Positions 1 through 8,767 of a stretch of DNA of 64,000 bases are shown in pieces. A program made the position numbers and the translations under genes. The stretch is from UBA4416 sp040386075. Lineage in GTDB: Bacteria; Bacteroidota; Bacteroidia; B-17B0; Aurantibacillaceae. The DNA is taken from assembly GCA_040386075.1 (NCBI GenBank), contig JAZKGE010000032.1:62001-126000 (forward strand), read 5' to 3'. The notes under the pieces were generated by a model. It searched no databases and had not been told where the DNA came from. It worked only from the letters and a program-made list of their open reading frames with translations. Numbering within the stretch: position 1 is the stretch's first letter; each line of letters opens with the position of its first letter.

Positions 1-658
1 GTTTTATCTCTTCTGCACTTATCGTGTGATTTATAATAGCGGCTGAATGAAATTCCACACACCTAGTTATCTCTAGTATCTGTTCTAAATTTAGGCGTCT
101 AATCCCCCCACCGGGCATAATGATTATTTTATCTCCAAATTTTTTTTGAAAGCTTTGTAATGTTTCCATTCCATCAAGAGCGTTTACTTTTCCGCCTGAC
201 GTTAGTACCTTATCAAAATTTAATTTTACCAGTGCATTCAATGCTTTTTCTATGTTATCGCATTGGTCGATTGCCCTATGAAATGTCACGGACATAGGCT
301 TTGCCAAATCAATTAATTTTTTATTTACTTCGGTATTTATAGTCTTGTCGGGATTTAAAACACCAAATACAACGCCGTCTACCCTATGTTCATTACAAAA
401 CAAGATACTCTGTTTCATTCTCGTTATATCTTCGCTACTGTAAACAAAATCTCCGCTGCGTGGACGAATGATCACATGCAAAGGAATAGATACTGATTTA
501 CGAACTTCTAAAATGTGATCAGGTGTGGGTGTAATTCCTCCGGCTTCATAATCTGCACAAAATTCTATCCGGTCGGCACCTGCTTGTTGTGCAATTATGC
601 AAGACGCTACGTTAAAGCAGGCTATTTCTAGCAAATATTTAGAGGATGTGCTTGGCAT
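1..658 (-). CDS. cutC: Copper homeostasis protein CutC (3' end cut by window)
   Basis: Translation of the minus strand from ATG at 658 gives about 219 residues that run off the left edge, so the C-terminus is missing (E. coli CutC is 248 residues). It begins MPSTSSKYLLEIACFN and continues with the family pattern LEIACF...AQQAGADRIEFC, then GGITPTP, HVIIRPRSGDF, VFGVL, TFHRAID, LTSGG and IIMPGGGIR, which fit the CutC TIM-barrel. The start codon lies inside the 3' end of the upstream glycosylasparaginase gene (20-base overlap), so the two are probably translationally coupled. CutC was linked to copper tolerance in E. coli, but that role is disputed; in Bacteroidota its pairing with glycosylasparaginase suggests a link to sugar or glycoprotein metabolism (inference). 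Confidence 0.9.
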   Translation of the reverse strand, partial: MPSTSSKYLLEIACFNVASCIIAQQAGADRIEFCADYEAGGITPTPDHILEVRKSVSIPLHVIIRPRSGDFVYSSEDITRMKQSILFCNEHRVDGVVFGVLNPDKTINTEVNKKLIDLAKPMSVTFHRAIDQCDNIEKALNALVKLNFDKVLTSGGKVNALDGMETLQSFQKKFGDKIIIMPGGGIRRLNLEQILEITRCVEFHSAAIINHTISAEEIK

Positions 659-1640
659 CAATCAATTGGTTATTGATCTCGGGAGAATACACGGCGTAAT
701 TAAAGCCTTTTTGCAAGCAGTAAGCGCCATGCTCTCCCTTTTTGTTAATGGCAATGAATCCTATTTGTAATTCATCCATTGGTTTGTTTCTTCTTTTGGC
801 AATAGTAATGATCCGTTCCACTGCTTTTTTACAGGCATCTTCCGGCGAAAGACCCTGACGCATTAATTCAACTACGGTATGACTCCCAACAATACGCATC
901 ACTTCTTCGCCATGTCCTGTGGCTGTTGCAGCGCCTACTTCATTATCTACAAATAGGCCTGCTCCTATAATTGGTGAATCACCAATACGCCCATGCATTT
1001 TAAAAGCCATACCGCTTGTAGTACATGCTCCTGATAAATTGCCGTTCATGTCCAAAGCTATCATACCAATGGTATCGTGATTTTCGATATTGGCTTTTGG
1101 CTTATATTCTGCTTTTTTTAACCATTCCTTCCATTCATCTTGTGAATCTTTAACCAATAGATTTTCCTTTTTAAATCCCTGCGATAACGCAAATTCCAGG
1201 GCACCATCTCCAACCAACATGGTGTGTGGTGTCTTTTCCATCACAGCCCTTGCTACCGAAATGGGATGCATAATGTGTTCTAAACAACCTACTGAACCAA
1301 TATTAGAGAAATCATCCATAATACAGGCATCCAGTGTTACACGACCATCACGGTCGGGTCTGCCGCCATACCCAACGCTTCTTTCTTTAGGATCTGCTTC
1401 GGGAATTTTTACACCGGCTTCAACCGCATCTAATGCTCTTCCATTTTTGGAAAGTATAGTCCAGGCTTCTGCATTAGCTTCTATCCCAAATCGCCAGGTA
1501 GAGATCACGATGGGCTTGATTTGAGATTTGGTTACCTCTGCAACAATCTTTGCAGCTTTACTTTTATTAAAAGCAAATAATGTAGAAGCAAAGGTCGCAA
1601 GTTTTAAAAATTGTCGTCGGTTGGTTTCCATAAACAACAT
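639..1640 (-). CDS. N4-(beta-N-acetylglucosaminyl)-L-asparaginase (glycosylasparaginase)
   Basis: This is a 333-residue Ntn-hydrolase of the T2 family, which cleaves the GlcNAc-Asn bond of N-glycopeptides. The N-terminus has a twin-arginine-like start (NRRQFLKLA) followed by a hydrophobic stretch, suggesting export. The autoprocessing site HDTIG puts the catalytic threonine near residue 190; downstream GRIGDSPIIGAG and TATGHGEE match substrate-binding loops of the family. Autocleavage would give an alpha chain of about 190 residues, including the signal, and a beta chain of about 140. An alternative start at 1631 (METNRRQ) is equally plausible. It lies in a minus-strand run with an MFS sugar transporter upstream and cutC overlapping its 3' end, consistent with salvage of glycoprotein-derived sugars. 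Confidence 0.9.
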   Translation of the reverse strand: MLFMETNRRQFLKLATFASTLFAFNKSKAAKIVAEVTKSQIKPIVISTWRFGIEANAEAWTILSKNGRALDAVEAGVKIPEADPKERSVGYGGRPDRDGRVTLDACIMDDFSNIGSVGCLEHIMHPISVARAVMEKTPHTMLVGDGALEFALSQGFKKENLLVKDSQDEWKEWLKKAEYKPKANIENHDTIGMIALDMNGNLSGACTTSGMAFKMHGRIGDSPIIGAGLFVDNEVGAATATGHGEEVMRIVGSHTVVELMRQGLSPEDACKKAVERIITIAKRRNKPMDELQIGFIAINKKGEHGAYCLQKGFNYAVYSPEINNQLIDAKHIL

Positions 1641-1649
1641 TGTTAAAAG

Positions 1650-2102
1650 TTATTCTTCCTCATCCGTATTTATAAGTTCCGTCAATTCTTTCGGAAAATC
1701 GTCTTTTATGATATATACACCGGGCATAGGGTTTACAACCTGACGTACACTTTTTAAATAGACATTGAATAAAAAATGATCTGCTGATTCTGACTTTTCT
1801 GTTTTACTGACTGCTTTTTTTGAAAAAGGTATTTGTGTTACAGAACCATTATCCATGATGCATTCCACGATGGTCATGTCGGGAATTTCAAAACAAAATT
1901 CATCATCATTTGGATAGAGGCCTTTTAATAGATAAGTGGCGTTATTGATTACTTTAAATTCCTTTACATTTCCCTGTACATCAAACTCATCTTCCCATAA
2001 ATATTTAATATTATCTTCTGTCTCTTCTCCTTCGTTATCCTTATCGGCATAAGCCTGACTGAACTGTGAGTTTACTAATTTGACGTTGATCGTTACTTTC
2101 AT
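1650..2102 (-). CDS. Hypothetical protein, acidic, 150 aa
   Basis: I do not recognise this protein. It has no signal peptide or membrane segment, so it is probably cytoplasmic. It is acidic and ends in DEEE, with an acidic loop near residues 20-35 (DKDNEGEETED) and alternating hydrophobic strands that look all-beta. It lies 26 bases after the MFS transporter and 9 bases before glycosylasparaginase on the same strand, so it is very likely cotranscribed with both. The position suggests a role tied to the uptake or hydrolysis of the same substrate, but nothing in the sequence shows what that role is. Confidence 0.75.
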   Translation of the reverse strand: MKVTINVKLVNSQFSQAYADKDNEGEETEDNIKYLWEDEFDVQGNVKEFKVINNATYLLKGLYPNDDEFCFEIPDMTIVECIMDNGSVTQIPFSKKAVSKTEKSESADHFLFNVYLKSVRQVVNPMPGVYIIKDDFPKELTELINTDEEE

Positions 2103-2128
2103 TTTCTGTTTTTATAATAGATTAAAAA

Positions 2129-3742
2129 TTAATGTGTACTTGCCTCTGTTGAATCATAATCAATGCCTTCTGTTTTTAAAATGGCCTTTACTTTAAAAGC
2201 ATACCAGGTTAAAAATGCGAAGCAGATCACTGGTATGATGTAAGAAATGTGAATGTTCATTTTGTCAGCCATTAACCCTTGCATCGGTGGAATAAAAGCA
2301 CCACCCAGGATCATCATAATTAAAAAAGACGATGCCTGGCTGGTATATTTTCCTAAACCTGCCGTTGCTAATGAAAAGATACATGGCCACATGATAGAGC
2401 AAAATAAACCACCGCTTAAAAATGCAAACACACTTACCTGCCCTGTTGTAACTAATCCTATAATCATCGCTAATGTTCCTAAGCCTCCAAAGATCATTAA
2501 GGTGAGCGCCGGTTTTTGCTGACCCATAAAAAATGCAGCGATCAATAGAACTACGCAAATAACATATTTATAAAATTGCGATGAATCTGCGCCATTCAAA
2601 TGATTCATGAATAACACTAAACACAATGCTAAGAAAGGAACAATGATAGTCAATACAGTTTTCAAATTTTTATTGAGATCAAAAGCACCAATGGAACCTG
2701 TCCAACGGCCGATCATTAAACTTCCCCAGTACAGCGAAATATAAGGCCCGATCTCTGAATCCTGTAAGCCACCAAAATCAGGCAGTTTCAATAAAGATCC
2801 TAAATTACTTTGTATGGACACTTCAACACCTACGTACACAAAAATTGCCAACATGCCCAGGAGTACCTGCGGGTATTTTTTCACTTCAAAACGATCCTGT
2901 TTTTTAATGGTTTGATATTGCATGCTTAGGGCTAGCAACACAACAATCAGGAATGAACCAATTCCGCCCAGGAACATATAGGTTTGAGAACCGGCATTGT
3001 AATCGTTGAAAGCGCTATAAAAAAATACAATCACTAAAAACACAATAATGCCCATAATAAATAGAAGAGGGCTTTTCAAAACTTTCATATTGGTGCCCTG
3101 TTCTTCAATTTTCAGTTTTGGCATTTTGGTAAAATATAATATGATAGCCGCTAAAACAAAGGCAATTGCTAAAATGATGTATAAAGTATTGATAGAAGAA
3201 ATGGGGGCAGACTCTTTATCAGCGCCGGTTGCTATAGCTTTTCCAAATAAAAGCACGCTTACTAAAATGGGTCCGATAGTCGTTCCGAAAGAATTAATGC
3301 TGCCTGCAAAATTTAAGCGGTGTGATCCGGTTGCCGGATCGCCAATATTTAACACCAAAGGATTGGCGGATGTTTGTTGCAAAGAAAAACCTAAGGCGAT
3401 AATAAAAAATGCCACCAAAATAAAGGGAAAAGATCCGATGTTAACTGCAGGGATCATAACCAATGCACCCAGAATAGAAATACCTAATCCTAACACAATA
3501 GTTGTTTTATAGCCTATGCGATTGATGATATCGGAGTTTAATTTTAAAGAGATCATATACAACAACAAAGAGCCGATAAAGTATGCGCCGTAAAATGCAC
3601 TGTCGATCAACTGCGACTGAAACTGACTTAACTGAAAATGTGTTTTGCAGAACGGAATAAAAATTCCGTTGGAAGCTGCTAAAAACCCCCAGAAGAAAAA
3701 AACAGTAATGATCGATATAAACGACGATTGTAATTTTTGCAT
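2129..3742 (-). CDS. Sugar MFS transporter (FucP/GluP-like), extended form
   Basis: This inner-membrane major facilitator resembles the fucose/glucose/galactose:H+ symporter (FHS) family. It starts with FFFWGFLAASNGIFIPFCK and has GFSLQQTSANPLVLNIGD, which matches the FucP-type TM4 region (LQTAANPF...G). At 537 residues it is about 100 longer than typical FucP proteins. The excess lies in extra hydrophobic segments around residues 225-275 and 388-435, so 14 or more membrane helices are likely. It is the first gene of the minus-strand run leading to glycosylasparaginase and CutC, which suggests uptake of a sugar released from glycoconjugates. The substrate cannot be read from the sequence. Confidence 0.85.
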   Translation of the reverse strand: MQKLQSSFISIITVFFFWGFLAASNGIFIPFCKTHFQLSQFQSQLIDSAFYGAYFIGSLLLYMISLKLNSDIINRIGYKTTIVLGLGISILGALVMIPAVNIGSFPFILVAFFIIALGFSLQQTSANPLVLNIGDPATGSHRLNFAGSINSFGTTIGPILVSVLLFGKAIATGADKESAPISSINTLYIILAIAFVLAAIILYFTKMPKLKIEEQGTNMKVLKSPLLFIMGIIVFLVIVFFYSAFNDYNAGSQTYMFLGGIGSFLIVVLLALSMQYQTIKKQDRFEVKKYPQVLLGMLAIFVYVGVEVSIQSNLGSLLKLPDFGGLQDSEIGPYISLYWGSLMIGRWTGSIGAFDLNKNLKTVLTIIVPFLALCLVLFMNHLNGADSSQFYKYVICVVLLIAAFFMGQQKPALTLMIFGGLGTLAMIIGLVTTGQVSVFAFLSGGLFCSIMWPCIFSLATAGLGKYTSQASSFLIMMILGGAFIPPMQGLMADKMNIHISYIIPVICFAFLTWYAFKVKAILKTEGIDYDSTEASTH

Positions 3743-3884
3743 AAAAAATAATTTGATATGTATCTAAAGTAGGACTTTTAGTTCAGTAGACTTTCTGTAG
3801 CTAAACCCTTTTATTAACAACCTTCTTTTTACTACTTATTCCAATAACTTATTACTCATATCACATAACTTATATCTTTATACC

Positions 3885-4757
3885 ATGCAATTATTAACCC
3901 CAACCCATTGGCAGGACTATGAACTGATAGACTGTGGTGATTTTGAAAAACTGGAGCGCTTTGGTAAATACATTACTATTCGCCCGGAACCACAGGCTGT
4001 GTGGAAGAAAAAATATTCGGTAGCCGAATGGGAAAAGCAGGCGCATGTACGTTTTGTTCCTAAAAGCAGTTCCAGTGGCGAATGGAAAGCACTAAAGAAG
4101 ATGCCAGAGCAATGGACCATCTCTTATCCTTTAGGGAACAAAGAGATCACTTTGCGTTTGGGTTTGACTTCGTTCAAGCATGTGGGTGTATTTCCTGAAC
4201 AGGCATGCAACTGGGATGTGATCTTTGATTATTTATCGCCATTGGAAAAACCAAAATTCCTTAATTTATTTGCTTATACTGGTGGCGCTTCAGTAGCAGC
4301 CAGGGCCGCAGGAGCCGATGTAACGCATGTGGACAGTATTAAGCAAGTGGTTAACTGGGCTAACGAGAACATGCAAAAATCCAACCTCGATAATATTCGT
4401 TGGATGATAGATGACGCTTTGAAATTTGTAAAAAAAGAACAACGTCGTGGTAACTTATACCAGGGAATTATTTTGGATCCACCGGCCTTTGGGCACGGAC
4501 CAAATGGTGAGAAGTGGAAACTGGAAGATAATATCCTGGAAATGATAGATAGTGTGTTACAGATCCTGGATCCTAAACAGCATTTGTTAATTCTGAATGC
4601 TTATTCATTAGGGTTTTCGGCATTGGTACCGCAAAATTTACTGGAACCTTTTGCAACCCAGCATAAATCCAATTTAAGTATTGGCGAATTATATTTGGAT
4701 GCGAAAAGCGGAATTAAATTACCGCTGGGTGTTTGGGGAAGATTGGAGAAGAAGTAA
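3885..4757 (+). CDS. Class I SAM-dependent methyltransferase (RlmI/RlmL-like)
   Basis: A 290-residue soluble methyltransferase. An N-terminal region of about 120 residues is followed by a Rossmann domain with motif I FLNLFAYTGGASVAA (about 127-141), the acidic residue of motif II in VTHVDS, a D in WMIDDALKF, and the catalytic-type motif DPPAFG (about 198-203). This pattern matches the family containing the 23S rRNA m5C methyltransferase RlmI and the RlmK part of RlmL. The target is likely rRNA, but the N-terminal PUA domain of RlmI is not evident. It stands alone on the plus strand and its stop codon abuts the stop codon of the convergent gene with no intervening base. Confidence 0.82.
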   Translation: MQLLTPTHWQDYELIDCGDFEKLERFGKYITIRPEPQAVWKKKYSVAEWEKQAHVRFVPKSSSSGEWKALKKMPEQWTISYPLGNKEITLRLGLTSFKHVGVFPEQACNWDVIFDYLSPLEKPKFLNLFAYTGGASVAARAAGADVTHVDSIKQVVNWANENMQKSNLDNIRWMIDDALKFVKKEQRRGNLYQGIILDPPAFGHGPNGEKWKLEDNILEMIDSVLQILDPKQHLLILNAYSLGFSALVPQNLLEPFATQHKSNLSIGELYLDAKSGIKLPLGVWGRLEKK

Positions 4758-5333
4758 TTATTTGATCTCACAATCCTTCCATTTGTTTTTTTCTTTACGA
4801 AACCAGTATTTGGTTAACTTTTCTTTGCTTTTAGCAATAATAAATCCATAATACGATTCCCTGTAGAATGTGCCGACCTCATTATTATACTTTTTTGTAA
4901 AGTCAAGCATCTGAAAAACTGCACTACCACTTAAACAATACTCTTTAAACACTTTGGGATAGCCACCCTCAAATTCGTCCAGAAGTATCAATTCGTCACT
5001 GCCATATTTGGTATCAAACCATTTCAATGTTCCGTTAATAGCCATTGGATTTCCTTTCTCAGGCAATTTTCCTTCATAAGTAATTTTATAACGGGTCAGA
5101 TTTTTTTCAGTAATAAATACAGGATAAACCGATTTTCCACTTTCGAAAAACTCATATCCATATAAGTATGAATTGGCGCTATCAATTGGCATCACACGCT
5201 CATCTAAAAAAACTTTCCAATAGCCTGTTTTTTTACCCTTGGCATCAAGTTTATTAATAGTATCGGTTTGTGCAGATATTTTTAGTGATAATGCTACTAG
5301 TGAGAAAAGTACTATTCTGTAAATTTTTGGCAT
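4758..5333 (-). CDS. Exported hypothetical protein
   Basis: I do not recognise a named family. From the preferred ATG at 5333 (MPKIYRIVLF) the protein has a signal peptide ending near KISAQ and about 191 residues; an upstream ATG at 5351 would only add six residues. The mature N-terminus (LDAKGKKTGYWKVFLDE) resembles a MORN-like motif, common in exported Bacteroidota proteins, and EGKLPEKGNPMAINGTLKWFD fits the same pattern. It follows another exported protein by a few bases, so the two probably form an operon. Cell-envelope location is inferred from the signal peptide; the function is unknown. Confidence 0.7.
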   Translation of the reverse strand: MPKIYRIVLFSLVALSLKISAQTDTINKLDAKGKKTGYWKVFLDERVMPIDSANSYLYGYEFFESGKSVYPVFITEKNLTRYKITYEGKLPEKGNPMAINGTLKWFDTKYGSDELILLDEFEGGYPKVFKEYCLSGSAVFQMLDFTKKYNNEVGTFYRESYYGFIIAKSKEKLTKYWFRKEKNKWKDCEIK

Positions 5334-5358
5334 AGCATGATGGAACCGCAATGTAGGA

Positions 5359-6174
5359 TTACTTTTTCTCAGTATCTCTTATTAACTCCAGTACACCATT
5401 ACCAACAGGTGATAATTTTGATTCTCTGAAAGTCGTATTCCATTTTAGTTTAATACCACTTTTTTGCATGTCACCAGAGCCTGCTAATTCAGGATAAACC
5501 ATGGTAAAGTCATCGCGCTCGCCTCTTTCTAAAATAATAGGTTGCGTTTTTTTAGAATTAGGATTTTCTTTTCCATCAGGCATGATCGCTGTTGATTTAT
5601 AAGGATTGATTAGTCCTACGCCATCTCCAACGTATACACAATCAAATTTTACTACCGATTTATCTGTTTTCACATCGGCTTTTTTAAGATCGCAGGTAAA
5701 ATTTTCAACGGTAAAATCATTTTTATTTGGGGGAAGTTCAAAATCAGGAATAGAGTACACTTTGCCGCCTGCTGATGCTTTATAAATTCCTTTGAACTCC
5801 ATGGTAAATTTTTCGGCCAACATGTCAGCACCTTTAAAATCGATCACCTCTGTTTCCTCTTCGTTTGGCGATACCACATATGTTTTGTCTTTACCCAATA
5901 AGGTTTTATCTCCCGCCATGTATTTAAACTCGGTAGGTTTTACCAGTAAATAATCGTTGGTTTTATTAAAGATCTTGATCTTGAATTTTGCCTGTTTTAA
6001 ATTTGCTACGGCGTCGATCACGTAGATCTTATAATCATCCGTTTCATAAGTAGCCTCTTTATATACATATTTCTCTCCTTCTTTTTCTTTGGCGCTTTTT
6101 GCTTTCTCGTCTTTTTTTTGCGCTAAAGATTGCAAACCTATAAACAATGTAATAGCCAATAAAATATGTTTCAT
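5359..6174 (-). CDS. Exported hypothetical protein, 271 aa
   Basis: The preferred start is the ATG at 6174 (MKHILLAITLFIG), which puts a signal peptide at the very N-terminus ending near SLAQ; an in-frame ATG at 6198 adds eight residues. The mature part starts with a Lys/Glu-rich linker (KKDEKAKSAKEKEGEK) and then two similar beta-rich halves, suggesting an immunoglobulin-like or repeated beta-sandwich fold. I know no function. It lies upstream of the other exported unknown on the same strand and diverges from trmD, so the 106 bases between 6174 and 6281 must hold promoters for both directions. Confidence 0.72.
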   Translation of the reverse strand: MKHILLAITLFIGLQSLAQKKDEKAKSAKEKEGEKYVYKEATYETDDYKIYVIDAVANLKQAKFKIKIFNKTNDYLLVKPTEFKYMAGDKTLLGKDKTYVVSPNEEETEVIDFKGADMLAEKFTMEFKGIYKASAGGKVYSIPDFELPPNKNDFTVENFTCDLKKADVKTDKSVVKFDCVYVGDGVGLINPYKSTAIMPDGKENPNSKKTQPIILERGERDDFTMVYPELAGSGDMQKSGIKLKWNTTFRESKLSPVGNGVLELIRDTEKK

Positions 6175-6247
6175 ATGAATTTCTATTTTGTTAAACAAAT
6201 ATAGTTTATAGCTAGAATTAAAGCCCTATAATTCCTAAATTTTTTGT

Positions 6248-6255
6248 TAATTTTG
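6248..6255 (+). promoter_or_regulatory. Putative -7 element of trmD
   Basis: TAATTTTG matches the Bacteroidota sigma-70 -7 consensus TAnnTTTG and lies 26 bases before the trmD ATG. No clear TTG is seen at the expected -33 distance, so support comes from the -7 match and position only. Confidence 0.45.
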
Positions 6256-6280
6256 AGAAGCTTAAAACAGCTTCTATAAT

Positions 6281-6955
6281 ATGCATATTGATATCATCAC
6301 GGTTCATCCGCCTTTACTGGACAGTCCCTTTAGTCATAGTATTCTGAAACGAGCTGTTCAAAAAGGGTTGGTTTCTGTGAACGTGGTAGATCTTCGTGAC
6401 TATGGCATTGAGCCGCATAAAAAAGTGGATGACTATGCATTTGGCGGCGGAGCAGGAATGGTGATGATGATAGAACCAATTGCTAATTGTATCAACGATC
6501 TGAAAAGCAAGCGTACCTACGACGAAATTATTTATATGACTCCCGATGGAGAAACATTAAAGCAAAGCACCTGTAACCGTTTATCTACTTTACAAAATAT
6601 TATTGTTTTATGTGGTCATTATAAAGGCATTGACGAACGCATTCGCGAACATTTTATTACCAAAGAAATTTCTATTGGCGACTATGTATTGAGTGGTGGT
6701 GAATTGCCCGCGGCCGTTTTATGTGATGGCATCATTCGCTTAATTCCTGGAGTTTTAAATGATGAAACATCTGCTTTGTCTGATTCTTTCCAGGACAATT
6801 TATTATCGCCACCTGTTTATACACGTCCGGCCGATTATAATGGGTGGAAAGTGCCTGAGCTTTTAACCAGTGGGAATACCAAAAAAGTAGAAGAGTGGCG
6901 CCACGAGCAATCGATTGAAAGAACCAAATTAAGAAGGCCTGATCTGTTGTTATAA
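6281..6955 (+). CDS. trmD: tRNA (guanine-N1)-methyltransferase TrmD
   Basis: TrmD methylates G37 at N1 in tRNAs with G36, preventing frameshifts. The 224-residue protein is of normal length and shows the SPOUT family signatures: DYAFGGGAGMVMM (about 51-63), LCGHYKGIDERI (about 110-121), the trefoil-knot SAM site IGDYVLSGGE (about 132-141) and the C-terminal DSFQDNLLSPPVYTRP with the catalytic-region aspartate. Here it stands alone rather than beside rimM or rplS, and ftsX follows 83 bases later on the same strand. The ATG at 6281 gives the conserved start MHIDIITVHP. Confidence 0.97.
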   Translation: MHIDIITVHPPLLDSPFSHSILKRAVQKGLVSVNVVDLRDYGIEPHKKVDDYAFGGGAGMVMMIEPIANCINDLKSKRTYDEIIYMTPDGETLKQSTCNRLSTLQNIIVLCGHYKGIDERIREHFITKEISIGDYVLSGGELPAAVLCDGIIRLIPGVLNDETSALSDSFQDNLLSPPVYTRPADYNGWKVPELLTSGNTKKVEEWRHEQSIERTKLRRPDLLL

Positions 6956-7038
6956 CAAACAATACCTTGTTAATTATTCATTTTTATATCCCGATTGGGT
7001 TTTTATATACTGCTTATTTTTAGTAGATATTAAAATCA

Positions 7039-7914
7039 TTGAACGTGTCGAACAGAACTGCTACTCAAAAATTAAAAACATCTTCGGTTACCGTTGTCAT
7101 TAGTTTGGCTTTGGTTTTATTTATGTTGGGACTTTTAGGATTGGTTGTGATCAATGCTAAAAAATTATCAAACCATATTAAAGAAAATGTTGGCTTTCAG
7201 GTCGTATTAAAGGACACTACTACGCAGGCCGAATTAGATATTTTAAAACAAGAGATCAGTTCATCTGCTTTTACGAAAGAAGTTGCTTATATCAGTAAAG
7301 ACGAAGCTGCTAAAAAATTGCAAAAAGATCTGGGTGAGGATTTCATCACCTTCCTGGGATACAATCCATTGTTATCGTCTTTGGATGTAAAATTAAATTC
7401 TGATTATGCCAACATTGATAGTTTATCAGGATTTGAAAAACAGATCATGCAAAAACATTTTGTGAAGGAAGTGATCTATCATAAAGACATGATCAAGCAG
7501 GTAAACGAAAACGCCAAGGTGATCAGTTTTTATATTTTAATTTTCAGTGGTTTATTATTGGTAGTAGCTATTGCTTTAATTAATAATACCATTCGTTTAT
7601 CTATTTATGCCAAACGTTTCTTGATACGTACCATGTACCTGGTTGGCGCTACGCAGGGCTTTATCCGTATGCCTTTTATTTTAAAGGGAATTCGTCAGGG
7701 AATAGTGGCCGGATTATTAGCCGGATTTTTGCTGGCAGGTTTTTTAGTATTAAGTACACGATACATTCCTGATCTCTTACAGTTACAGGACCCTAACTTA
7801 TTGGCAGCATTATTTGGGGGAATTGTTGTACTGGGCATTTTAATTTCGGGATTAAGCGCGGCATTATCTGTAAGCCGTTACTTAAGATTAAAAACAGACG
7901 ATCTCTATTTCTAA
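7039..7914 (+). CDS. ftsX: Cell division permease-like protein FtsX
   Basis: FtsX is the membrane half of the FtsEX complex, which couples division to activation of cell-wall hydrolases. The 291 residues show an N-terminal membrane segment (about 17-38), an extracytoplasmic domain of about 110 residues containing YISKDEAAKKLQKDLGEDF and LGYNPL, which are typical of FtsX, and three C-terminal membrane segments from about residue 160. The start is TTG at 7039 (GTG at 7045 is possible). No ftsE ATPase gene lies next to it. The following DUF4846 reading frame is open across its stop codon, which suggests coupled translation. Confidence 0.92.
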   Translation: MNVSNRTATQKLKTSSVTVVISLALVLFMLGLLGLVVINAKKLSNHIKENVGFQVVLKDTTTQAELDILKQEISSSAFTKEVAYISKDEAAKKLQKDLGEDFITFLGYNPLLSSLDVKLNSDYANIDSLSGFEKQIMQKHFVKEVIYHKDMIKQVNENAKVISFYILIFSGLLLVVAIALINNTIRLSIYAKRFLIRTMYLVGATQGFIRMPFILKGIRQGIVAGLLAGFLLAGFLVLSTRYIPDLLQLQDPNLLAALFGGIVVLGILISGLSAALSVSRYLRLKTDDLYF

Positions 7915-7972
7915 GATCATAAAAAAAAGCAACACATATTTTAAACTAGGTGTTTTAACCTGTATTGTTTGT

Positions 7973-8767
7973 TTGGTATGTGTATTTGCTTTTCGTAGGC
8001 AACAGTCTTCTTTGCTACTAAATGCACCGGGAAAAACCATTGCTGAACGCTTTAATGTTCCTGTCGGGTTTACAAGAGCAAAATCAGAAAACAATTCTTT
8101 CGCAGCCTTTCTACAAAATACTTCTTTGAAAGCAAACGGAACTCAGGTTCATTATTATAACGGCACAGAAAAACCAAATAAAGTTGCAGCAGCAGTTTTG
8201 AATATAGATGTAGGAACAAAAGACCTGCAGCAATGTGCGGATGCAGTAATGCGTTTGCGCGCAGAGTATTTATACCATAGCAAACAATACAGTGCTTTAC
8301 ATTTTAACTTCACCAATGGCTTTAAAGCGGACTATGCAAAGTGGCGAACAGGTTATCGCATTGCAGTAAAAGGGAATGTGGTAAGTTGGGTAAAGTCTGG
8401 CAAAGAAAGTACTTCCTACGAGTCATTTCGGGAATACATGAATTTGGTGTTTACCTACGCCGGGACAGCATCACTCTCAAAAGAATTAAAGATTATCGGT
8501 CAGAAAGATATGCAAATTGGCGATGTATTGATATTAGGAGGAAGTCCTGGACATGCCGTTATTGTTGTTGATATGGCAGTGAATGTAAAAACCAATCAAA
8601 AATTATTTATGGTTGCGCAGAGTTACATGCCCGCACAGGATATTCACATACTTATCAATAAAAATGATCCTGCTATTTCTCCATGGTATAAACTTGATCC
8701 TAATGCGGAACAGATCAATACACCGGAATGGGATTTCTTTGGTAATGAACAGTTGAAAAGGTTTTAA
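7973..8767 (+). CDS. DUF4846 domain-containing exported protein
   Basis: The protein matches the DUF4846 family (function unknown), with typical stretches LNIDVGTKDLQQCADAVMRL, RAEYLY, HFNFTNGF and a C-terminal GDVLILGGSPGHAVIVVD. The start is uncertain. TTG at 7973 falls inside a hydrophobic segment, whereas the open frame extends upstream to 7892 and there encodes a basic stretch plus a complete signal anchor (KIIKKSNTYFKLGVLTC...). No ATG, GTG or TTG precedes that segment; only ATT 7907, ATC 7916 or ATA 7919 are available. I infer that a non-canonical start overlapping or abutting the ftsX stop is likely. The last 53 bases overlap the convergent gene. Confidence 0.8.
   Translation: MVCVFAFRRQQSSLLLNAPGKTIAERFNVPVGFTRAKSENNSFAAFLQNTSLKANGTQVHYYNGTEKPNKVAAAVLNIDVGTKDLQQCADAVMRLRAEYLYHSKQYSALHFNFTNGFKADYAKWRTGYRIAVKGNVVSWVKSGKESTSYESFREYMNLVFTYAGTASLSKELKIIGQKDMQIGDVLILGGSPGHAVIVVDMAVNVKTNQKLFMVAQSYMPAQDIHILINKNDPAISPWYKLDPNAEQINTPEWDFFGNEQLKRF

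Noticed and set aside
1090..1743. Long plus-strand frames opposite glycosylasparaginase
   Set aside because: They are shadows of a well-supported minus-strand gene with catalytic motifs; their proteins show no recognisable pattern.
3874..3882. A single ATCTTTATA before the methyltransferase gene, as another KdpE-like site
   Set aside because: There is only one half-site and it overlaps a TATCTTTA that may itself be the -7 element; no 11-base partner is present.
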